Source of the DNA: Anaerolineae bacterium | GTDB lineage: Bacteria > Chloroflexota > Anaerolineae > JAAYZQ01 | Length of the DNA stretch: 15,323 bases | Assembly: GCA_016926595.1 (NCBI GenBank) | Contig: JAFGOG010000386.1 | Location: 1 to 15,323 of the forward strand | Reading direction: 5' to 3' | Part shown: in pieces, positions 1 to 5,300 of the stretch | Layout of the letters: each line of letters begins with the position of its first letter | Numbering within the stretch: the first letter of the stretch is position 1 | The notes under the pieces: model-generated | Database searches by the model: none | What the model was told of the DNA's origin: nothing | The model's input: only the letters and a program-made list of their open reading frames with translations | Position numbers and translations under genes: made by a program

Positions 1-134
1 CCGTGGCGCTTGAGGAGGTCCAGAATATGGCCCATGACCGGCTTGGAGACCATCGGCACCATCGGCTTGGGCCGATTGATCGTCAAAGGGCGCAGTCTGG
101 ATCCCTCGCCTCCGGCCATCACTACCGCTTTCAT
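1..134 (-). CDS. NDP-sugar pyrophosphorylase (mannose-1-phosphate guanylyltransferase-like), N-terminal fragment
   Basis: Only the first 44 codons are in the window; the gene runs off the left edge. The product begins [18 protein letters not shown] and continues with two KP dipeptides (K23-P24, K31-P32). GGEGSRLRP (residues 8-16) is the nucleotide-binding signature of the NTP_transferase fold, which joins a sugar 1-phosphate to an NTP to make an activated nucleotide sugar in the cytoplasm. The wording of the N-terminus is most like the Chloroflexi and archaeal mannose-1-phosphate guanylyltransferases, sometimes fused to phosphomannomutase, but glucose-1-phosphate thymidylyl- or uridylyltransferase cannot be excluded from 44 residues. 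The ATG at 134-132 is preceded by AAGGAG (complement of 141-146) at a 6-nt spacing, which fixes the start. It may supply sugar donors for the membrane glycosyltransferases on the other strand (inference from proximity). Confidence 0.85.
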   Translation of the reverse strand, partial: MKAVVMAGGEGSRLRPLTINRPKPMVPMVSKPVMGHILDLLKRH

Positions 135-181
135 GGCTCGCTCCTTTCCGCAGACGCAATTGCCAAGATAGGACAGTGACC

Positions 182-210
182 ATGATACCACAGATGGCTA
201 CAGACGCCAA
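182..210 (-). promoter_or_regulatory. Predicted promoter of the pyrophosphorylase gene
   Basis: Read on the minus strand: -35 TTGGCG (complement of 205-210, 4 of 6 consensus), a 17-nt spacer, then -10 TATCAT (complement of 182-187, 5 of 6) preceded by TGG, giving an extended -10 (TGnTATCAT). The start site would fall near 175, leaving a leader of about 40 nt that carries the Shine-Dalgarno sequence at 141-146. Pattern match only. Confidence 0.5.
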
Positions 211-225
211 GCGCAGCCCAGGGGC

Positions 226-260
226 AAAAACCTCAAAACACTACGACCTGCGAGTTTTTT
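226..260 (-). terminator. Possible terminator after the FHA regulator gene (weak)
   Basis: AAAAACCTC (226-234) and GAGTTTTTT (252-260) pair at 8 of 9 positions around a 17-nt loop. In the minus-strand transcript the structure ends in GAGGTTTTTG, so it could end transcription of the regulator gene that stops at 282. The stem is AT-rich and the loop large, so it would be weak. The sequence resembles a decayed copy of a repeat containing ACCTGCGAGGTTTT that I associate from memory with Chloroflexi intergenic regions. Confidence 0.3.
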
Positions 261-281
261 GGGGGTGTCGGGATGCTTTAT

Positions 282-923
282 CTAGTCCGCCTGGAGCTTG
301 AACCCATACCCCCGCACCGTCGCAATATACTCGTGGTCGGGGTCGAGTTCGCGCAGGCGGAGGCGGACACGGCGGACGAGGGCGTCGATGGCTTCGTCGC
401 TAATGCCCTCGGCGCTGTCTTCTGGCCACAGGGCGGCAATGACTTCATCGCGGCTGTAGACCCGGCCGGGCTGATCGTCGAGCAGGGTCAACAAAGCGAA
501 CTGGACATAAGAGAGCGGTGGGGTCAGCAGCCGGCCCCGCACCCAGACCTGGCGCTTGTCCCGGTCCAAGACCAGGTCGGATTGCCTGGCCTCGCCGGGG
601 AGCGGCGCGGTGGAGCCATAATCGACGAAAGTCAGCTTGATCAAAGGCGTCACCTGCACCTGGTCGCCGTCGGCCAAGGCGACGGGCCCGCCGATCCGCT
701 GGCCGTTGACGAGGGTGCCGTTCTTGCTGTCCTGATCGACGACGACGTAGCGCCCCTCTTCACGGCGTACCTCAGCGTGGTAGCGCGACACCCAGCGGTC
801 GTCTACGATCACATCATTGTCTTCAGCGCGGCCGATAGTCGTGACCGCTTTGTGCAACGGCCAGCGGCCCTTGATCTCCTCGCCTTCCATCCACACCAAC
901 AGGGCTGCTTCTTTTTGTTCCAC
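282..923 (-). CDS. FHA domain plus winged-helix DNA-binding transcriptional regulator
   Basis: A 213-residue cytoplasmic protein with two domains. Residues about 20-102 are a forkhead-associated domain with the phosphothreonine-binding signatures GR (31-32), SRYH (46-49) and NGT (68-70). Residues about 117-211 are an OmpR/PhoB-type winged helix (Trans_reg_C), with the recognition-helix region VRRVRLRLREL (183-193) and wing VRGYGFKL (203-210). There is no receiver domain, so input probably comes through a phosphothreonine partner rather than a histidine kinase. The GTG start at 923 has AAGGAGG (complement of 933-939) 9 nt upstream. The gene diverges from a Ser/Thr kinase gene only 50 bp away, which makes the kinase or one of its substrates the obvious FHA ligand (inference). 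The winged helix may control the divergent intergenic region or the glycosyltransferase cluster; the target is not shown by the sequence. Confidence 0.9.
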   Translation of the reverse strand: MEQKEAALLVWMEGEEIKGRWPLHKAVTTIGRAEDNDVIVDDRWVSRYHAEVRREEGRYVVVDQDSKNGTLVNGQRIGGPVALADGDQVQVTPLIKLTFVDYGSTAPLPGEARQSDLVLDRDKRQVWVRGRLLTPPLSYVQFALLTLLDDQPGRVYSRDEVIAALWPEDSAEGISDEAIDALVRRVRLRLRELDPDHEYIATVRGYGFKLQAD

Positions 924-937
924 GATCCCTTGCCTCC

Positions 938-966
938 TTGACAGGCAATAGCGAATGATATACTAT
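938..966 (+). promoter_or_regulatory. Kinase promoter placing the transcript start at or next to the ATG
   Basis: A perfect -35 TTGACA (938-943) is followed by overlapping -10 candidates: TATACT at 959-964 (5 of 6, 15-nt spacer) and TACTAT at 961-966 (4 of 6, ideal 17-nt spacer). Either would start RNA at about 971-974, and the kinase ATG is at 974. No Shine-Dalgarno sequence precedes that ATG. The -35 box overlaps the Shine-Dalgarno region of the divergent regulator gene. I see no convincing -35/-10 pair for that regulator in this 50-bp space. Confidence 0.6.
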
Positions 967-973
967 TCTGTCC

Positions 974-1999
974 ATGCACCAGGAGCTACAGACCGGCACC
1001 GTGCTGCGCGACCGCTACGAGCTCCTTGGCCTCATCGGCCAGGGGGGCATGGGGGCGGTCTACAAGGCCGCCGACCGCCGCCTGCCCGGCCGGCTGTGCG
1101 CTGTGAAAGAGACCTGGTCGCCGCCTGGCATCAGCCCCGAGGCGCTGGCTCAAGCCCGCAAGCAGTTCCTGCGCGAAGCCAGCACTTTGGCCCGCCTGGA
1201 CCATCCCAACCTGCCCAAGGTCTCCGACTATTTCAGCCTGGCCCCGGCGGGCAGCGACCGGCCGGGCATGGAGCGCGATTACCTGGTGATGGACTATGTG
1301 CCCGGCCAGGATCTCTATCAGGTGGTGCAGGATGCCATCCGCCAAGGCTGTTTCCCGGAAGAACGGCAGGTATTGAGCTGGATGGAGCAGTTGTGCGACG
1401 CGCTCGCCTATCTGCACCGCCAGGAACCTCCAGTCCTTCACCGTGACATCAAGCCGGCGAACGTCAAGCTGACACCTGAGGGCCGGATCAAGCTGGTGGA
1501 CTTTGGCCTGGTCAAGCCGCTCGACCCCGGCGACCCCAAGACGCTCACCGGGCTCCGCGGGATCGGCTCGTTGCCCTACACGCCGATCGAGCAGTACGCC
1601 GGCGACCTGGGACACACCGACACCCGCAGTGACGTGTACAGCCTGGGAGCTACCCTCTACCATCTGCTGACCAGCCGGCCCCCGGCCAGTGCCCAGGATC
1701 GCTTTCTCGATCCGCACGTCCTGCCCCTGCCCCGCGAGGTCAATCCGGCTGTCTCGCCCGAGGTGGAGCAGGCGATGATGGCAGCGCTGGCGCTGCATCC
1801 CAACGACCGGCCGCCGTCGGTCGCTGCCTGGGCCAAGATGCTCGGCAGCGTCGCACCCACGAGCCCGGCCGCCGTTGAGAGCCGGGCGCGGGGGCAGGCT
1901 GAGGACAACGGCTGGGGCCAGGCGCTGCGGCAAAACTGGTGGCTGGCGTTGATCGCCCTGGCCGCGGTTGCGACGGCGGTGATCTTGACGTTTCGTTAA
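974..1999 (+). CDS. Ser/Thr protein kinase (Hanks type), C-terminally membrane anchored
   Basis: A 341-residue eukaryotic-like protein kinase. The catalytic domain spans about residues 14-290: glycine-rich loop GQGGMG (22-27), ATP-binding Lys45 in AVK, alpha-C Glu68, catalytic loop HRDIKPAN (156-163, catalytic Asp158, Asn163), Mg-binding DFG (176-178), PIE (204-206) in place of APE, and the SDVYSLG helix-F motif (219-225). All catalytic residues are present, so it should be active. A proline- and alanine-rich linker leads to one membrane helix (about 322-339) that ends within two residues of the C-terminus, so there is no extracellular sensor such as PASTA. The signal must be cytoplasmic or come through a partner. 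The start ATG lies directly after the promoter with no Shine-Dalgarno sequence. The divergent FHA regulator is a likely partner (inference). Confidence 0.93.
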   Translation: MHQELQTGTVLRDRYELLGLIGQGGMGAVYKAADRRLPGRLCAVKETWSPPGISPEALAQARKQFLREASTLARLDHPNLPKVSDYFSLAPAGSDRPGMERDYLVMDYVPGQDLYQVVQDAIRQGCFPEERQVLSWMEQLCDALAYLHRQEPPVLHRDIKPANVKLTPEGRIKLVDFGLVKPLDPGDPKTLTGLRGIGSLPYTPIEQYAGDLGHTDTRSDVYSLGATLYHLLTSRPPASAQDRFLDPHVLPLPREVNPAVSPEVEQAMMAALALHPNDRPPSVAAWAKMLGSVAPTSPAAVESRARGQAEDNGWGQALRQNWWLALIALAAVATAVILTFR

Positions 2000-2045
2000 A
2001 TCTCCCCCCTGCCGCCCTTCGGGCTGCACTAGACAGCAGCCACCC

Positions 2046-2072
2046 CTCCCTCTCACCTCGGAGGAGAGGGAG
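2046..2072. repeat. Inverted repeat, possible transcript end of the kinase gene
   Basis: CTCCCTCTC (2046-2054) and GAGAGGGAG (2064-2072) form a perfect 9-bp stem with a 9-nt loop. A run of five T lies at 2084-2088, too far for a classical intrinsic terminator. The C-rich wording, together with the nearby GCCCTTCGGGC hairpin around 2014-2023, resembles the CCCTCTCC/GGAGAGGG palindromic repeats scattered in many bacterial genomes, one clear copy of which lies at 5121-5169. It may be a decayed relative that now helps to end the kinase mRNA. Confidence 0.5.
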
Positions 2073-2088
2073 CAGGATGGCCGTTTTT

Positions 2089-2117
2089 AGGATAGCACGG
2101 AACAGGCTCCGTGTCAA
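2089..2117 (-). promoter_or_regulatory. Possible mirror promoter sharing the palindromic -35
   Basis: Because 2112-2123 is a perfect palindrome, TTGACA also reads on the minus strand (complement of 2112-2117). Exactly 17 nt further lies TATCCT (complement of 2089-2094, 4 of 6 to TATAAT). RNA from it would run antisense into the 3' end of the kinase gene. Pattern only. Confidence 0.3.
2096..2113. repeat. Small hairpin before the tRNA promoter
   Basis: CACGGA (2096-2101) and TCCGTG (2108-2113) form a perfect 6-bp stem with a 6-nt loop, directly upstream of the -35 box of the tRNA-Val promoter. No T-run follows. It could protect the 3' end of the kinase mRNA or be an operator half; the sequence does not decide. 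Confidence 0.35.
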
Positions 2118-2146
2118 TTGACAGGGGAACTGTTTGTGGATATAAT
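2118..2146 (+). promoter_or_regulatory. Consensus promoter of tRNA-Val
   Basis: TTGACA (2118-2123), a 17-nt spacer and TATAAT (2141-2146): both hexamers match the housekeeping sigma consensus at all positions. RNA should begin near 2153, two bases before the mature tRNA 5' end at 2155. The -35 box is the right half of the perfect palindrome TGTCAATTGACA (2112-2123). Confidence 0.9.
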
Positions 2147-2154
2147 GGGCATGC

Positions 2155-2227
2155 GGGCGAATAGCTCAACCGGGAGAGCACTTCCCTTACAAGGAAGGGG
2201 TCACAGGTTCAAACCCTGTTTCGCCCA
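2155..2227 (+). tRNA. tRNA-Val (anticodon TAC)
   Basis: A complete 73-nt cloverleaf. The acceptor stem is GGGCGAA (2155-2161) with TTCGCCC (2220-2226) and discriminator A2227. The D stem is GCTC (2164-2167) with GAGC (2176-2179). The anticodon stem CTTCC (2181-2185) with GGAAG (2193-2197) encloses loop CTTACAA, giving anticodon TAC at 2188-2190, which reads valine codons. The T stem ACAGG (2203-2207) with CCTGT (2215-2219) encloses loop TTCAAAC. The CCA end is not encoded (TCT follows). All stems are perfectly paired. Confidence 0.97.
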
Positions 2228-2240
2228 TCTGCACCAAGTA

Positions 2241-2266
2241 GAGGGGGTCGAAGCAGCCCCCTTTTT
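2241..2266 (+). terminator. Intrinsic terminator after tRNA-Val
   Basis: AGGGGG (2242-2247) and CCCCCT (2257-2262) pair around a 9-nt loop and are followed by T residues to 2266. It lies 14 nt after the tRNA. Only about 40 nt separate its T-run from the start of the next gene, and I see no promoter in that space. Confidence 0.75.
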
Positions 2267-2306
2267 CATGCTTGAAGCCAAGGAAAAGAGGGGGGCGTCT
2301 TAACCA

Positions 2307-5300
2307 GTGATGTTCCCGAAAGCCACAGTGAAGAGTCGACGCCAGGAGCTGGCCATACGGGTGGCCCTGCTCGCTATTCTGGTGATGGGTGCTGCCTTTC
2401 GCCTGTACAACGTCAACTGGGACAAGGGCACCTACCACATCCACCCCGACGAGCGGAATACGGCGATGGTCGTCACCGCTATCCAATGGCCGTCAAGCCT
2501 GGCTGGCTATTTCGACACCAGCCGGTCGCTGCTCAACCCCAGCAACGTCGACCGCACCTATTTCTATGGCACGCTGCCCCTATTCCTGACCAAGTTCGTA
2601 GCCACGCAGCTCGACCAGGTGCTGAACGGGTCGGAGGACTTTTCCAGCCCACGCTTTACCGACTATGACCAGATCCACCTGGTGGGCCGTGTGCTGTCCG
2701 CTCTCTTTGACCTGGCCACCGTGCTGGTGCTCTTTTTCCTGGCCCGCCGGCTGTTCAACTGGAGGGTCGGGCTGATCGCCTCTTTCCTGCTGGCCCTGGC
2801 CGTGCTGAACATCCAGGGCTCTCACTATTTCGCCGTCGATACCTTCCTGACCTTCTTTGTCACCCTGACTTTGTGGTTCACCCTCGACCTGGCCGAGGGC
2901 AAAGGCTGGCCTTCTTTCCTGGGCGCCGGGCTCAGCCTGGGGCTGACCATGTCGTGCAAGGTCAGCACATTCCTGCTGGTTTTGATCGTCCTCCTCGGCG
3001 CCTGGATCGGGCTGCGTCGGCGGCTTGCCGAAGAGTCAGGCTCGGGCCGCGCCATGGCGCGTGTCTTCGCCGGGCTGGCCCTGGCAGGCATTGCCACCTT
3101 TGCTGCCTTTCGGGTAGCCCAACCCTACGCCTGGGCCGGGCCGAACTATGACGGCTGGGACAGCATCCCCGAACCGTGGCGCGAGCGGGTCAGCATCTTC
3201 CAGAAGGTGCCCGAACCGATCCGGGCGGTCATCATGCCCAGCCCGGAGTGGATCGCCGACATTGTGTCGGCCGGCGCGCAGCAGACTGGCGAGGCCGATA
3301 TGCCATGGGGCCGCCAATGGACCGAGCGCGCCCGGTGGATCTATCCCCTGGAGAATATGGTCTTGTGGGGCCTTGGAGTGCCGCTGGCCCTGGCCGCGTG
3401 GGCCGGGGTCGGCTTGGTTTCGGCCCAGCTCCTGCGCGCCTGGCGCCGCCGCAGCAGCCCGGCTGGACCGGCTCCCGGAGCGCCGTCGTCTGACAACAGC
3501 CGTTGGTTGTTGGTCGTCATCCCCCTCGCTTGGGTGGTGCTGCTCTTTGTATGGCAGGGGGCTCAGTTCGTCAAGTCGGTCCGCTACTTTTTGCCAATCT
3601 ATCCCTGCCTGGCGCTCTTTGCCGCGTATCTGGTCGCTGCCGCCTGGGAGTGGGCCAAAAGTCGGGGGCGCGCCTTCAAGGCCGCCGCCGGGGCGTTGGC
3701 GGCCTTTGTCCTGGCTGGCGCGCTGGCTTGGGCATTCGCCTTTATCCAAATTTACACCGAACCAGTCACCCGGGTGCAGGCGACGCAGTGGATCTATGAC
3801 AACATCGAGCCCGGATCGGTCATCGCCAACGAGCACTTTGACGACCCTCTGCCCTTCAACATGTTCGGCAAGCTGGCCTGGGAACCGGCAGGGCTGTACT
3901 ACAGCCTGGATGTGACCTATCCCGGCAGTGAGGACAGGATCGACCAGTTACAGCTCTACGACGAAGACACACCCGAAAAGCTGGTGATGCTGCTTGACGC
4001 CCTCGACCAGGCCGATTACATCATCATGAGCAGCGGCCGGCTGTCTACCTCGATCCCGCGCCTGCCGATGCGTTACCCGATGACTACCCGTTACTACCAG
4101 CTCCTGCTTGCCGGAGAGCTGGGCTTTGAGAAGGCGATCGAATTCCACTCCTACCCCCGCCTGTTCGGGATCGAGTTCAACGACGACAGCGCCGAGGAGC
4201 AGTTCACCGTCTATGACCATCCCAAGGTCCTGATCTACCGCAAGACCAATGCGTACGACCGGACCAAGGTGCGGACCCTGTTGAACGGGGGGATCGATTG
4301 GGCCAGCGTGGCCCACTGGCTCAACCCCCGCGACGTGCCAGAGTGGAAGCGGACCCACCAGCAGAACAACGAATTGCTGCTGACGCCTGAGCAGCGCCAG
4401 GTCCAGGAAGAGGGCGGCACCTGGGCCTCCATTTTCAACCGCAACAGCCTGGTCAACCGCTGGCCGACCGTCACTTGGTACCTGCTGGCAACCGTCCTGG
4501 GGTTAGTCACCCTGCCGCTGACCGTCGCCGCGCTGGGCTGGCTGCCCGACCGCGGTTATATCCTGGCCCGCCCGACCGGCGTTCTGCTTCTCGCCTGGCT
4601 GTCCTGGATCCTGACCAACGTTACGCCGCTCCATTACACCCGTGGGACGATTCTGCTGGCGCTGGGGTTGATCGCCTTGGCCTCGGCTGTTACCTTTCTA
4701 TTCCCCGGCCAGCGCCGCCGCTTCGTCGATCTGTGGCGCACCAGGAGGCGCTTGATCCTGGTTAGCGAGCTGCTGTTCCTGCTGTTCTTTGTCCTGTTTT
4801 GGCTGATCCGTTGGGGCAACCCCGATCTGTGGCACGCGTGGAAGGGCGGCGAAAAGCCGATGGATTTTGCCTATCTCAACGCCGTCATCAAGAGCACCGA
4901 GTTCCCGCCCTACGATCCCTGGTTTGCCGGGGGGTATCTCAACTACTACTACTTTGGCCAGGTTATGGTCGGGACGCTGATCAAGCTGATCGGCATCGTG
5001 CCGGCGGTGGCTTATAACTTGACCATCGCCCTTTGGTTTGCCATGACCGCCATGGCGGCGTTTAGTGTGACATACAACCTGGCGGCGGGGAAGGGCTGGT
5101 GGTTGGGGAGAGGTTCACTGGGGGGAGGCTCTCCCCCTCACCCCAACCCTCTCCCCCAAGGGGAGAGGGGGTCTCGGCGGCCCTATCTTTTTGGGTTGGT
5201 GGGGGCGCTATTTGTGGCCGTGCTCGGCAATCTGGGACAGATCCACCTCCTCCTGCTCAAGCTGGGCGAAGGAGCGATGAACACCTTCGACAGTACCATC

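Noticed and set aside
273..941. Plus-strand open frame of 222 codons opposite the FHA regulator
   Set aside because: The minus strand has clear FHA and winged-helix motifs and a strong Shine-Dalgarno site; the plus frame has neither.
2118..2303. Short plus-strand open frame across the tRNA
   Set aside because: It runs through a perfectly folded tRNA gene and its terminator, so it cannot be a real coding sequence.
4191..4206. GACAGCGCC in the fusion gene as a fifth hairpin copy
   Set aside because: The loop sequence matches but there are no complementary arms and no tail, so it is a chance match.
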